A stretch of DNA of 64,000 nucleotides, taken from positions 248,001 through 312,000 of the forward strand of contig JACQWY010000022.1 in the NCBI GenBank assembly GCA_016209015.1, in the 5' to 3' direction. Below, in pieces: positions 1-9,462 of the stretch; position 1 is the first letter of the stretch, and each line of letters begins with the position of its first letter. The position numbers were made by a program, and so were the translations under genes. This stretch comes from Gammaproteobacteria bacterium (GTDB lineage: Bacteria > Pseudomonadota > Gammaproteobacteria > Ga0077536). Below the pieces are notes generated by a model that was not told where the DNA came from, ran no database searches, and saw nothing but the letters and a program-made list of their open reading frames with translations.

Positions 1-2
1 AC

Positions 3-932
3 GACCTTCCCGACGCGCAGGCGCTGGGCCCGGTGACGTGGATCGACCTCTATCAGCCGACGCGCGAAGAGGAGCTCGGCGTCGAAGCCCTGCTCGGGCT
101 CGACCTGCCGACGCGCGAGGAGATGAAGGAGATCGAGGATTCGAACCGGCTCTACCAGCAGGGCAGCGCGGTGTTCCTCACGGCGACGGTGATGGTCCAG
201 TCCGAGTCGGAATACCCGCGCGCCGACGAGATCACGTTCGTCGTCGCCGGCAACCGGCTCGTCACCGTGCGCTACTCGGATCCGAAGGCCTTCCAGATCT
301 TCAGGGGCCGCGCCGAGAAGCAGCCGGTGCTCTGCGCGAGCGGCGAGCGCACGCTGCTCGGGCTGCTCGAAGCGATCCTGCAGCGCGCCGCGGACGCGAT
401 CGAGCGCGCGAGCACGGATCTCGACAATCTCGTGCACGCGGTGCTGAATCCGGAACACGGGGGCAAGCCGAAGCCGCGCGATCACGCCGCGCTGCTGCGC
501 CGGCTCGAGCGCAATCAGGTGCTGGTGGCGCGCGCGCGCGTCAGCCTCATGAGCATGAACCGGCTGCTCGGCTTCCTGCTGCGCCCGACGCTCGAGCTGC
601 CCGTCGGCAAGTCGTTCCGCTCGCAGGTCCAGACGCTCGTGCACGACACGCACTCGCTCATCGACTACACGGCGTTCCTCGCCACGAACATCAGCTTCGA
701 GCTCGACGCCATCCTCGGCATGGTGAACATCGAGCAGAACGGCATCATCAAGATCTTTTCGGTCGCGGCGGTCGTGTTCCTGCCGCCGACCCTCGTCGCG
801 AGCATCTACGGCATGAACTTCGATTACATCCCCGAGCTCAAGTGGCTGTTCGGCTACCCCTGGGCGCTGGTCCTGATGGTCGCCTCGGCGATCGTTCCCT
901 ACTGGTACTTCAAACGCCGGGGGTGGCTGTGA
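3..932 (+). CDS. corA: CorA-family magnesium/divalent cation transporter, 5' end outside the window
   Basis: Membrane transporter that admits Mg2+ (or Co2+/Ni2+) to the cytoplasm. The last 60 residues show the CorA signature: a hydrophobic stalk helix ending in YGMNF, a short periplasmic loop, a second membrane helix (WALVLMVASAIVPYWYF) and a basic cytoplasmic tail (KRRGWL). The preceding 230 residues form the cytoplasmic funnel. The frame is open to the left edge, so the true start probably lies upstream; a GTG at 33 is the first internal candidate and would give 299 residues, slightly short for the family. The stop overlaps the next gene by four bases (GTGA), which suggests coupled translation. 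Family assignment is firm; ion specificity is not visible. Confidence 0.93.
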   Translation, partial: DLPDAQALGPVTWIDLYQPTREEELGVEALLGLDLPTREEMKEIEDSNRLYQQGSAVFLTATVMVQSESEYPRADEITFVVAGNRLVTVRYSDPKAFQIFRGRAEKQPVLCASGERTLLGLLEAILQRAADAIERASTDLDNLVHAVLNPEHGGKPKPRDHAALLRRLERNQVLVARARVSLMSMNRLLGFLLRPTLELPVGKSFRSQVQTLVHDTHSLIDYTAFLATNISFELDAILGMVNIEQNGIIKIFSVAAVVFLPPTLVASIYGMNFDYIPELKWLFGYPWALVLMVASAIVPYWYFKRRGWL

Positions 933-1750
933 CCGAGGGCGAGGAGTTCACCTGGCTGACGGCATTGATCCTCGGCTGCGTCGAGGGCCTGACGGAATTC
1001 CTGCCGGTGTCGAGCACCGGGCATCTCATCCTCGTCGGCGACTGGCTCGGCTTCGAGGGCGAGAAGTCCGGGCTCGTCGAAATCGTGATCCAGGGCGCGG
1101 CGATCCTCGCCGTGTGCTGGGAGTACCGCCGCAAGCTGTTCGACACCGTGTGCGAGCTCGGCACGCGCAGCGAGGCGCGGCACTTCGCGTCGAACATCGC
1201 CGTCGCGTTCATGCCGCTCGCCATCGTCGGGCTCCTGTTCGGCAACGCGATCAAGGAAGCGCTGTTCAACCCCTATGCCGTCGCGGTCGCGCTGCTCGCC
1301 GGCGGCATCGTGATCCTGCTCGTCGATCGCGGCCACGGTTCACCGCGCATCCTCGAGACCGAACGCATGCCTCTGTGGGTGGCGGCGGCGCTCGGCTGCT
1401 TCCAGGCGCTCGCGCTCTTTCCCGGCACCTCGCGTTCGGCGGCGACGATCATCGGCGGCCGTCTGCTCGGCCTGTCGCGGATCTGCGCGACCGAATTCTC
1501 GTTCTTCCTCGCGATCCCGACGCTGCTCGCGGCGACGGGCTATTCGCTGTTCAAAGCGCGTCACGTGTTCGACGCCGGCGATCTCGGTCCGCTCGCGTTG
1601 TCGAGCGTCGCCGCGTTCCTCACGGCGCTCGTCGCGATCCGCGGCTTCATCCGCTTCGTGAGCACCCATACGTTCGCGGCGTTCGCGTGGTATCGCATCG
1701 CGCTCGGTGTGCTGGTGCTCGGTTGGGCGAAATTCGGCGGCTGGGTGTAA
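929..1750 (+). CDS. uppP: Undecaprenyl-diphosphatase UppP (BacA family)
   Basis: Integral membrane enzyme that dephosphorylates undecaprenyl diphosphate to recycle the lipid carrier for peptidoglycan and other envelope polymers; overproduction gives bacitracin resistance in relatives. Both family signatures are present: EGLTEFLPVSSTGHL near residue 20, holding the catalytic glutamates, and PGTSRSAATI near residue 170. About eight hydrophobic segments follow the family pattern and the length (273 aa) is normal. The GTG start at 929 overlaps the stop of the corA-like gene. It is chosen because the homologous region begins within the next ten codons, although the frame stays open far upstream without similarity. 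The pairing with corA looks like a two-gene envelope transcription unit. Confidence 0.95.
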   Translation: MTEGEEFTWLTALILGCVEGLTEFLPVSSTGHLILVGDWLGFEGEKSGLVEIVIQGAAILAVCWEYRRKLFDTVCELGTRSEARHFASNIAVAFMPLAIVGLLFGNAIKEALFNPYAVAVALLAGGIVILLVDRGHGSPRILETERMPLWVAAALGCFQALALFPGTSRSAATIIGGRLLGLSRICATEFSFFLAIPTLLAATGYSLFKARHVFDAGDLGPLALSSVAAFLTALVAIRGFIRFVSTHTFAAFAWYRIALGVLVLGWAKFGGWV

Positions 1751-1933
1751 GCCTGACGGCAGCGCGCGGAATTTTGATCCGGGGCCCGATCTTTCCCTAT
1801 GCTTGAAGCAGGCGCGGTTGCGATCCGCGCCACGTATGCGCGCCTGGCATGGGAGCTTCCGGCCGACTGCCCGCGTCGCCTCGCGCCCGATGGCGCCCCA
1901 CGGCGTACGCCTGGAACACAGGGGACTCCGCGT

Positions 1934-4900
1934 TTGAGCTGGCCCATCACGAGCAACGGCTACGCGCTGCGCGCCGCGGCGATCTACGCGGGATTCGCCG
2001 CGGCCTGGATCCTGTCTTCCGATCACCTGCTGCGCGCGCTCGCCGGCGATGCCGAGGATTTCGCGCGCTACCAGACCTACAAGGGCTGGGGGTTCGTCGC
2101 GATCACCTCGCTGCTGCTCTACGCCTTGCTGCGACGCAGTCCGACGCAGGACGCCGCGCCGATGGGCGCGGCGCCCGTCGCGCACGGCGGGCTGCGCCGC
2201 GCACTCGCGCTCGCTGCCGCGCTCGTCGTGCTCGTCATCACCGTCAATCTCGCGCTCGTCGTGCGCCAGGGCCGTCATCACGCGGCGGCCGCCACCGTCG
2301 AGCGCGCGGGCGATCTCGCCGGCGCCATCGCGGCGCGGCTCGGCGCCGGGGTGACCGGCATCACGGCGCGACTGTGGGAGCTCGAGGGGGCAGGCGAGGG
2401 CCGCACGCTTACCGCAGCGCTCGCAACCCTGCCCGCAGTCTACGGGCTCGCGTTCGTGGACGCCGCGGGCGTGCTGCACACCGCGGGCGCAGCCTGCGAC
2501 GCCTCGGCCGTGAGCGCCGCACCTGTGCCCATGCTCGAGCAGACGGCCGGCGGCGGCGCGCGGCTCGTGATCCCGGCGCGTGCGCATGGCGAGGGCCGCT
2601 ACGTCGCGTGTCTCGCCCCGGCGTTCTTCGCCGCCGCGGCGAGCGGCGCCGGGGAGGACGCGGACGTCACGGTGCTCGGCTCCGACGAACGGCGCGTCTG
2701 GTCCGCCGGCGCCGCACTGCCTGCCGTCGCCGGCGAGGGCGCCTGGGCGCGCGGCGACCGGGCTGAGCGTTATCTCGCGCGCCGTGCCTTCGGCGGCCTG
2801 CCGGCAAGCGTGGTCGTGGGCGTCGCGAGGGAACACGCGCTCGCGCAGTGGCGGCGCGAGGCGCAGCAGTACGGACTCGTGGCCGCGGTCTTCATCGTCG
2901 CGCTCGTCTGGCTGGCGCGTCTCATGCTCGCCGCGATCCGCCGGCGCGACGAGTTCGAGCTCGCGCTCGCCGCGAGCGAGGAACGCTTCGCGCAGGCCTT
3001 CCATCACAATCCGCTGCCGACCCTGCTCAGCGCTGCCGCGAGCGGGCGCATTCTCGCCCTGAACGATCAGGCCGCGGCGCTGTTCGGCGCGCCGGCCGAC
3101 GAGCTCATCGGGCGCACCGTGCCGGAGCTCGGTCTGTGGGCCGATCCCGCCGAGCGGAGCCTCGCGTTCGCGGAGATTGCGACGCACGGGCGGGTGCGCG
3201 GATTCGTCGCCCGGTTGAAACGCCGCGACGGCGTCGAGCGCATCGTGCAGGTCGCGGCGGCGAGCGTCGAGCACGGTGCGGGTCGCGAGCCCGCGCTCGT
3301 GACGACGCTCGACGACGTCACGGAGAAGCTGCGCGCCGAGCGCGAGGCCGCGGTCATGACGGAGCGCTTCACGTTGCTGGCACGCGCCACGACGGACGTC
3401 GTCTGGGATCACGACGTCGCGACCGGCAGCGTGTGGTGGAACGAGAATCTCGCGACGCTGCTCGGCTGCCCGGGCGCGGACGTCGGCGGCGATCCCGGGT
3501 ACCGGCGCTCGCTGTTGCATCCCGAGGACCGTGATCGCGTCTGGGAGTCCTTCCGCGCGGCCGTGGCCGGCACGGCGAGCATGTGGAGCGGAGAATACCG
3601 CTGCCGGCGCGCCGACGGCACCTATGCCTACGTCCTCGACCGGGCCTGCCTCATCCGCGATGCCGAGGGTCGTTGCGTACGCATGATCGGTGCGATGACG
3701 GATCTCACGCCGCGCCGCGTCGCCGAGACCGCACTCGCGGACAGCGAGGCGCGCTTCCGCAAATTGTTCGAATCGAACCCGATCCCGATGTGGGTGTACG
3801 ACGTCGACACGCTGCGCTTCCTCGCCGTCAACGACGCGGCGGTCGCCCACTACGGTTATGCGCGCGAGGACTTCCTCGCCATGACGCTGCGCGATCTCCG
3901 GCCCGCGGACGAAGCCGGGCGTCTCGAGCGCGCGGTCGCCGAGCTCGGCGACGAGCCGTCCCGCGCGGGCGTGTGGCGGCACCGCAGGCAGGACGGCACG
4001 CTCATCGACGTCGAGGTCGCCTCCGACGGCATCGGCTTCGGCGCGCATCGCGCGCGGATCATGATCGCGAACGACGTCACGCAGCGCCTGCGCGCCGAGC
4101 GCGAATTGAAGGCGAGCGAAGCGCGCTACCGCGAGCTCGTGGACACGGCCGAGGAGGGCATCGTCGCCGTCGACGTGGAGGCGCGGATCACGTTCGTCAA
4201 TCCGCGCATGGCACGCATGCTGGGGCTGCCACCCGAGGCGCTCGCCGGCCGTCCGCTCACCGCGTTCATGGACGAGGCCGCGGCGGCGCTCGCGCTCGGA
4301 CGCAGTACCGTGCGCCGGCGCGCCGCCGAGGCCTACCGCTTCCTGCCGCTCTCCGGTGCCGAACTCTGGGGCCTCGTCTCGACGGCACCGCTGCCCGACG
4401 AAGCGGGCGGTCTCACGGGCACGCTGTGTCTCGTCACGGACGTGAGCGCGCGGCGTCAGGCCGAGCAGGAGATCCGGCGCCTCAACGCCGAGCTCGAGCG
4501 GCGCGTCGCGGAGCGCACCGAGCAGCTCGCTAACGCGAACCACGAGCTCGAGGCGTTCACGTATTCCGTCTCGCACGATCTGCGCGCGCCGCTGCGTCAC
4601 ATCGACGGCTTCGCGCGTCTGCTGCTCGAAACCGAGTTGCCGCCGGGCTCGCCCCAGGAACGCTATCTGCGCATCATCGCCGGCTCCGCCGTGAAGCTCG
4701 GCCGCCTCATCGACGGCCTGCTCGCGCTGTCGCGCGCCGGCCGCGCACCGCTCGCGCACGGCCGCGTCGCGCTCGATTCCCTGCTCGCGGAACTGCGCGA
4801 GGAAAGTCTGCGCGACGCGGCCGGCCGCGACATCGCTTGGTCGATTGGACCGCTCGGCAGCGTCGACGGCGATCCCGTGCTGCTGCGGCAGGTGTTCGCG

Positions 4901-5218
4901 AACCTGCTCGACAACGCCGTGAAGTTCACGGCCGCCACGCACGCGGCGCACATCGACATCCGAGCCGCGCGCCCGGACGGCGAATGCGTCGTCACCGTGC
5001 GCGACAACGGCGTCGGCTTCGACATGCGCTACGTCGATCGCCTGTTCGGCGTCTTCCAGCGCCTGCACCGGGAAGACGAATTCCCCGGCACGGGCATCGG
5101 GCTCGCGACCGTCCAGCGCATCGTCCATCGCCACGGCGGCCGCGTGTCCGCGGAGGCGACGCCGGGCGGTGGGGCGTGCTTCACCGTCGTGTTGCCGGTC
5201 GCAGGAGACTGCGCATGA
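1934..5218 (+). CDS. Membrane-bound multi-PAS sensor histidine kinase
   Basis: Sensor kinase of about 1094 residues. From the N-terminus: three membrane helices within the first ~110 residues, a periplasmic sensor region, a fourth membrane helix near residue 320, four PAS/PAC modules starting near residues 349, 477, 605 and 729, then a coiled coil, a HisKA domain (SVSHDLRAPLRHI, phospho-accepting His at about 881) and a HATPase domain with N box (NLLDNAVKFT, ~990) and G box (GTGIGLATV, ~1052). It lacks its own receiver domain. The TTG at 1934 is preferred because an AGGGGA-like ribosome site precedes it and the membrane part starts at once; an ATG at 1799 would add 45 unlikely residues. The gene overlaps the next reading frame by ATGA. 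That frame is a ruined response regulator, so the cognate partner is now unclear. Confidence 0.9.
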   Translation: MSWPITSNGYALRAAAIYAGFAAAWILSSDHLLRALAGDAEDFARYQTYKGWGFVAITSLLLYALLRRSPTQDAAPMGAAPVAHGGLRRALALAAALVVLVITVNLALVVRQGRHHAAAATVERAGDLAGAIAARLGAGVTGITARLWELEGAGEGRTLTAALATLPAVYGLAFVDAAGVLHTAGAACDASAVSAAPVPMLEQTAGGGARLVIPARAHGEGRYVACLAPAFFAAAASGAGEDADVTVLGSDERRVWSAGAALPAVAGEGAWARGDRAERYLARRAFGGLPASVVVGVAREHALAQWRREAQQYGLVAAVFIVALVWLARLMLAAIRRRDEFELALAASEERFAQAFHHNPLPTLLSAAASGRILALNDQAAALFGAPADELIGRTVPELGLWADPAERSLAFAEIATHGRVRGFVARLKRRDGVERIVQVAAASVEHGAGREPALVTTLDDVTEKLRAEREAAVMTERFTLLARATTDVVWDHDVATGSVWWNENLATLLGCPGADVGGDPGYRRSLLHPEDRDRVWESFRAAVAGTASMWSGEYRCRRADGTYAYVLDRACLIRDAEGRCVRMIGAMTDLTPRRVAETALADSEARFRKLFESNPIPMWVYDVDTLRFLAVNDAAVAHYGYAREDFLAMTLRDLRPADEAGRLERAVAELGDEPSRAGVWRHRRQDGTLIDVEVASDGIGFGAHRARIMIANDVTQRLRAERELKASEARYRELVDTAEEGIVAVDVEARITFVNPRMARMLGLPPEALAGRPLTAFMDEAAAALALGRSTVRRRAAEAYRFLPLSGAELWGLVSTAPLPDEAGGLTGTLCLVTDVSARRQAEQEIRRLNAELERRVAERTEQLANANHELEAFTYSVSHDLRAPLRHIDGFARLLLETELPPGSPQERYLRIIAGSAVKLGRLIDGLLALSRAGRAPLAHGRVALDSLLAELREESLRDAAGRDIAWSIGPLGSVDGDPVLLRQVFANLLDNAVKFTAATHAAHIDIRAARPDGECVVTVRDNGVGFDMRYVDRLFGVFQRLHREDEFPGTGIGLATVQRIVHRHGGRVSAEATPGGGACFTVVLPVAGDCA

Positions 5219-5577
5219 GCGCGCCTGGTCCCGCTCTCGACCCCGGCGGTCTCCGGCTGCGGGTGTCGAGCATCGGCGACAGCGCGCCGGATGCCGAGCT
5301 CGCGCCCGCCGCGCACCCCGAGGCGCACGCCTACGACATCGTCCGCGCCGCGCGTGATCGACTCCGGCCTACCCGGCGAGGAGCGCGCGCCGTGACCGCG
5401 CGCCTGTTGCTCGCCGACGATCACACGCCGGTGCGCGCGGGCCGGCGGGCGCTGCTCGAGAGCCTGCCCGGCCGCGAGACCGTCGACGTCGGGATCACCG
5501 ACATCGCGATGCGGCGCATGAACGGCCTGCAGCTCGCCGCGCGCGTGCGCGAGGATCATCCCGCGGTGAAACCGTGA
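5215..5577 (+). pseudogene. Degenerate response-regulator remnant(s)
   Basis: This frame of 120 codons looks like the fused remains of receiver domains. Residues ~14-50 resemble the start of a receiver (RLRVSSIGDSAPDAELA, compare the family pattern with ED-S--DAEL). Residues ~60-118 resemble a NarL/FixJ receiver: LLLADDHTPVRAG, then ITDIAMRRMNGLQLAARV, which keeps the presumed phospho-accepting Asp. About 20 residues normally found between these blocks are missing. The receiver homology then continues after the stop in another frame, inside the start of the next gene (VILALHTGPDSVQQAL), so a frameshift split it. No DNA-binding output domain remains. It sits between a kinase gene (ATGA overlap) and a GGDEF/EAL gene (GTGA overlap). 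Degeneration is inferred from the alignment pattern; a tiny functional protein cannot be excluded. Confidence 0.6.
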
Positions 5578-8500
5578 TCCTCGCGCTGCATACCGGGCCG
5601 GACTCCGTGCAGCAGGCGCTGCTCGCGCTCGCCAGCGATTTCTCCTGGGTCACCGATCTCGCCCATCGCTACACGGGCGTGTGGGCCGAGGACGGCGCGT
5701 CCGAGGCACCCGCATGGCTCGTGGGTCACACGCCGTGGGGGCTCGCGTCGACCGCGCCCGACGGCGCCGGCTGGGAGGGCTTCCGCGCGACGCTCGAGCG
5801 GCACGCACCGTTCCGCGATTTCGAATTCGCGACCGCCATCGACGCGGATCGCCACGTCGTATTGTCGATCAGCGGCGCGCCCGTTCACGACGAATCCGGC
5901 CGCTTCTCCGGCTATCGCGGCGTCGGCCGCGACGTCACGCACCGGCATCGGCACGAGCGCGAGCTGGAACGCTTTCGCGCGGCCGTCGAGCTCTGCGCCG
6001 ACGGCATCGGCATCGTCGATCGCCTCACGATGCGCTTCGTCGACGCGAACGCCTCGCTGTGCCGCATGACCGGCTACAGCCGCGCCGAGCTGCTCGATCT
6101 CGGTCCCCACGAGCTCCTGGCCGTCGATCCCGCGACGCTCGCGACGATCTACGACGATCTGATCGACACGCGCACGACGGGCGTCTTCCGCAGCGCCTAT
6201 CTGCGGCGCGACGGTCAGCACGTCGCCGTCGAAATCCTGCGCCGTGCGCACTGGACGGGCGAGCACTGGCAGATCGTCACGACGGCACGCGAAATCGGCG
6301 ATCGCCTCGACGTCGAGCGCGAGCTCGAGGCCGGCCGCGCGCGTTTCGCCCACATCGCCCACGCGACGAACGACGTGCTGTGGGAGTGGCAGCGCGATAC
6401 GAACGCCGTGTGGTGGAACGACGCGTTCTACCGGATCCTCGGTTACGACGCCGCGCGCCTGCCGCCCGGTGTCGCCGCGATCTGCGACTGCCTGCATCCC
6501 GAAGACGCCGCCGGCGTCGTGAACAGCGTGCACGCGGCGATGGCGAGCGGCGCGCAGCGCTGGGAGCGCGAATTCCGCTGCCGCCGCGCGGACGGCAGCT
6601 ATGCGAGCGTCGTGGCCCGCGCCCACATCGTCTGCGACGCGAACGGCCGTGCGGTGAGCGTGATCGGCGGCGCGGTCGATTGCTCGGAACGCCGGGCCGC
6701 CGAAGCGGAGATGCGCGCGCGCGTCGAGCGCCAGCGCCTGCTCGCGGAGTTCGGCCAGCAGGCGCTCGCGCGCAGCGACACGGCGGCGCTCATGCAGCAG
6801 GCCGTCGAGCTCGCCGCGGCGACGCTCGGCCGCACGGCCGCGGCGGTACTGCAACTCGGCGCGGACGGCGATTCGCTCGTGCTCCGCGCTGCGAGCGGCT
6901 GGCCGCCCGCGATGTCCGGCCGCCGGCTCGGCACGCTCGCGGACGACGCGGAGATGCGCTGGGTGCTCGCGCAGTCCGAAGCCGTCGTCGTCGAGGACTA
7001 CGCGCGCGAGACGCGCTTCGCGGCCTCGCCTGCGGTGCTGCGGCTCGGCTACGCGAGCGCGCTCGAGGTGCGTATTCCCGGCGGTGACCAGCCCTACGGC
7101 GTGCTCGCCGTCCATGCCGCGGCGGCGCGCCCGGCGCATGGCGACGACGTCGCATTCCTGCTGAGCCTCGCGAACACGCTCGGGGCGGTGCTCGAACGCA
7201 GACGCTCCGAGGATCGCCGGCGCTACATGGCGCAGTTCGACGATCTGACCGGCCTGCCGAACCGTCACTTGTGCCGCGATCGCCTCGCGCAGACGATTGC
7301 CCAGGCCGAACGCAGCGGCTGGCTGCTCGGCGTGCTGATCCTCGACCTCGACGGCTTCAAGTCGATCAACGATTCCTACGGCCATCGCCACGGCGACCGC
7401 CTGCTCGTGCAGACCGGCCAGCGCATTGCGGCCTGCATGCGGCCCGGCGACACGACCGCGCGCTTCGCCGGCGACGAGTTCGCGGTCGTGCTCGCGGATC
7501 TGCATCGCTCCGAAGATGCCGGGCTCGTCGCGCAGAAGATCCTCGCCGCACTCGCCGAGCCCTTCGAGCTCGACGGCGAGACCTGCTTCGTGACCGCGAG
7601 CGTCGGCGTGAGCCTCTATCCCGCCGACGGCGCGGATGCCGACACGCTGCTGCGCAATGCCGACGCCGCGCGCTACCGCGCGGAGCAGACCGGGCGCGGC
7701 GGTTATCAGTTCTATCTGCCGCACATGACGGAAATCACCGTGGAGCGGCTGCGCAACGAGTCGCAGCTCCGCGGCGCGCTGGAACGCGAGGAGTTCGAGC
7801 TGCACTACCAGCCGAAGGTCGAGCTCGGCGAGGGCACGATGTGCGGCTTCGAGGCGCTGCTGCGCTGGCGCCATCCCGAGCGCGGTCTCGTCTCGCCGGG
7901 CGAGTTCATCCCGGCACTCGAGCACACCGGGCTCATCATGCCGGCAGGTCGCTGGGTGCTCGACCGCGTGTGCGCCCGGCTCGGCGCCTGGCGCGAGGCC
8001 GGCCTCGACGCCTTGCCGATCGCCGTGAACCTCTCGGCGCGCCAGTTCCAGGACCGCACGCTCGAACGCGGTATCCGCGACGCGCTCGCGCGCCATGGCG
8101 TCGACCCGCGCCTGCTCGAGCTCGAGATCACGGAATCGATGCTCATGCACGATCCGGAAGCGGCCGTCGGCATCATGCGCTCGCTGCGCGCGACGGGCGT
8201 GCGGCTGTCGATCGACGATTTCGGCACGGGTTACTCGAGTCTTGCCTATCTGCAGCGCTTCCCGCTCGATGCCCTCAAGATCGATCGCACGTTCATCGAC
8301 GACGTCTGCTCGGTCGGCGGCGACGCGCTGATCGCGACCGCCGTCATCAACCTGGCGCACACCCTGCGCCTGAAGGTCGTCGCGGAAGGCGTCGAGACCG
8401 CCGAGCAGTGCAGCTTCCTCGCCCATCAAGGCTGCGACGAGATCCAGGGTTATTACTTCTCCCGGCCGCTCACGGCGGCGGACGCCACGGCCCTGCTCCG

Positions 8501-8948
8501 CGGGGCGCGGCGGCTCGGCGACTACCAGGCCGAGGCCGGTGCGCGGCCCGCGCTGCTGCTCGTCGACGACGATCCGAACGAGCTGCTCCTGCTCGGCCAC
8601 ACGCTGCGTCACGAGGCATTCGAGATCCTGACCGCGGATTCGCCGAGCGCCGCGATCGAGATCCTCGCCCGCCGGCCGATTGCGCTGATCGTCTCCGACT
8701 ATCGCATGCCGGAGATGACGGGCGTGGAATTCCTGGCGCGCGTGCGGCTGCTCTATCCGGAGATCCTCCGCATCGTCGCGACGAGCAGCGACGATCCGCG
8801 CATCGTCGCGGCCGCGATCAACGAGGCGGCGATCCACAAGTTCCTCTCGAAAGACTGGCCGCCCGCGCGCATCTGCGCGCAACTGCGCGAGGCCTGGCGC
8901 GAGTTCGGCGGCACGCCCGTCGCGGAGCCAGGTACGCCTGCGCTATAG
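5574..8948 (+). CDS. PAS-GAF-GGDEF-EAL protein with C-terminal receiver domain
   Basis: Cyclic-di-GMP signalling protein, 1124 residues, with no membrane segment. Order: PAS-like modules at about 20-125, 130-250 and 255-385, a GAF domain at ~385-545, a GGDEF domain whose signature is AGDEF (about residue 632), an EAL domain with EALLRW near 759 and DDFGTGYSSL near 883, then a receiver domain (VDDDPNE, phosphorylatable Asp in SDYRMPEM near 1041, conserved Lys in LSKDW). The EAL motifs look intact, so phosphodiesterase activity is likely; AGDEF is often still active or serves as a GTP-binding regulator. A C-terminal receiver is less usual than an N-terminal one. The first ~16 residues are leftover receiver sequence, so the functional start may be further in. 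Probably co-transcribed with the upstream kinase. Confidence 0.9.
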   Translation: MILALHTGPDSVQQALLALASDFSWVTDLAHRYTGVWAEDGASEAPAWLVGHTPWGLASTAPDGAGWEGFRATLERHAPFRDFEFATAIDADRHVVLSISGAPVHDESGRFSGYRGVGRDVTHRHRHERELERFRAAVELCADGIGIVDRLTMRFVDANASLCRMTGYSRAELLDLGPHELLAVDPATLATIYDDLIDTRTTGVFRSAYLRRDGQHVAVEILRRAHWTGEHWQIVTTAREIGDRLDVERELEAGRARFAHIAHATNDVLWEWQRDTNAVWWNDAFYRILGYDAARLPPGVAAICDCLHPEDAAGVVNSVHAAMASGAQRWEREFRCRRADGSYASVVARAHIVCDANGRAVSVIGGAVDCSERRAAEAEMRARVERQRLLAEFGQQALARSDTAALMQQAVELAAATLGRTAAAVLQLGADGDSLVLRAASGWPPAMSGRRLGTLADDAEMRWVLAQSEAVVVEDYARETRFAASPAVLRLGYASALEVRIPGGDQPYGVLAVHAAAARPAHGDDVAFLLSLANTLGAVLERRRSEDRRRYMAQFDDLTGLPNRHLCRDRLAQTIAQAERSGWLLGVLILDLDGFKSINDSYGHRHGDRLLVQTGQRIAACMRPGDTTARFAGDEFAVVLADLHRSEDAGLVAQKILAALAEPFELDGETCFVTASVGVSLYPADGADADTLLRNADAARYRAEQTGRGGYQFYLPHMTEITVERLRNESQLRGALEREEFELHYQPKVELGEGTMCGFEALLRWRHPERGLVSPGEFIPALEHTGLIMPAGRWVLDRVCARLGAWREAGLDALPIAVNLSARQFQDRTLERGIRDALARHGVDPRLLELEITESMLMHDPEAAVGIMRSLRATGVRLSIDDFGTGYSSLAYLQRFPLDALKIDRTFIDDVCSVGGDALIATAVINLAHTLRLKVVAEGVETAEQCSFLAHQGCDEIQGYYFSRPLTAADATALLRGARRLGDYQAEAGARPALLLVDDDPNELLLLGHTLRHEAFEILTADSPSAAIEILARRPIALIVSDYRMPEMTGVEFLARVRLLYPEILRIVATSSDDPRIVAAAINEAAIHKFLSKDWPPARICAQLREAWREFGGTPVAEPGTPAL

Positions 8949-8987
8949 TCCGGCCGGCGGCAGCGCGCCGCACGCAGGGGAGCGCCG

Positions 8988-9344
8988 ATGACATACCGGA
9001 ACATCGCAGCAATGGGATTCGTGCTGGCGTTCGCGACGAGCGGCGCCGGTGCCGTGTCCTTCCAGACGGGCACGGAGCTCGTCGCGGAGTGCGCCTCCGA
9101 CAAAGTCACGGAGCAGTCGTTCTGCAACGGCTTCCTCGCCGGCATGGCGGAAGCGCACGATCTCTACCGCAACTGGTACGGCATGAAGCCCGCATGGTGC
9201 ATGCCGCCCGGCGTGACGACGGCGGACATGCGCAAGAGCATCACCGCCTACGGCACGCGCCACCAGGCCGAGCTCATCCAACCCGCCGGCGCCATCGCCG
9301 CAACCGCGTTCACCGAGACCTATCCCTGCGCGCCGGCGCCGTAG
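8988..9344 (+). CDS. Secreted Rap1a/Tai-family protein
   Basis: Small periplasmic protein of 118 aa. An N-terminal signal peptide (Ala-rich helix ending near GAGAVS) is followed by a compact domain with four cysteines, probably two disulphides, and the pattern TGTELVAEC, FCNGFLAG, W-MPPGVTTADM, TYPCAP. This fits the Rap1a/Tai family, whose founders neutralise type VI amidase toxins, although most members encoded away from T6SS genes have unknown roles. No toxin or T6SS gene lies nearby, so immunity is not supported by context. A good ribosome site (AGGGGAG) precedes the ATG. It follows the signalling gene by 39 bases on the same strand. Confidence 0.7.
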   Translation: MTYRNIAAMGFVLAFATSGAGAVSFQTGTELVAECASDKVTEQSFCNGFLAGMAEAHDLYRNWYGMKPAWCMPPGVTTADMRKSITAYGTRHQAELIQPAGAIAATAFTETYPCAPAP

Positions 9345-9462
9345 CGCTGCGCCGGTCCGGTTGCGCCGCGGCTTATGCTCGAACACGCGAGGGTGCGCGG
9401 CGGACCGGCTGAATTGCCGGAATTCCCCGACTCGGTGCGGTGTCCGCCCGCCGCTCGTGCCC

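Noticed and set aside
1799-1933. ATG start for the multi-PAS kinase at 1799
   Set aside because: The extra 45 residues are Arg/Pro-rich and precede the first membrane helix without function; the TTG at 1934 has a better ribosome site.
1340-5134. Very long open frame of 1264 codons on the minus strand
   Set aside because: It lies opposite the histidine kinase gene, has no start context and reads as Arg/Ala/Gly-rich low-complexity sequence. High GC removes stop codons from the complementary frame; the same applies to the long minus-strand frames over 5556-8882, 27581-32053 and 58771-61791.
8988-9344. Immunity protein of a type VI toxin pair
   Set aside because: The Rap1a/Tai fold is recognisable but no amidase toxin or secretion gene is adjacent, so only the family is named.
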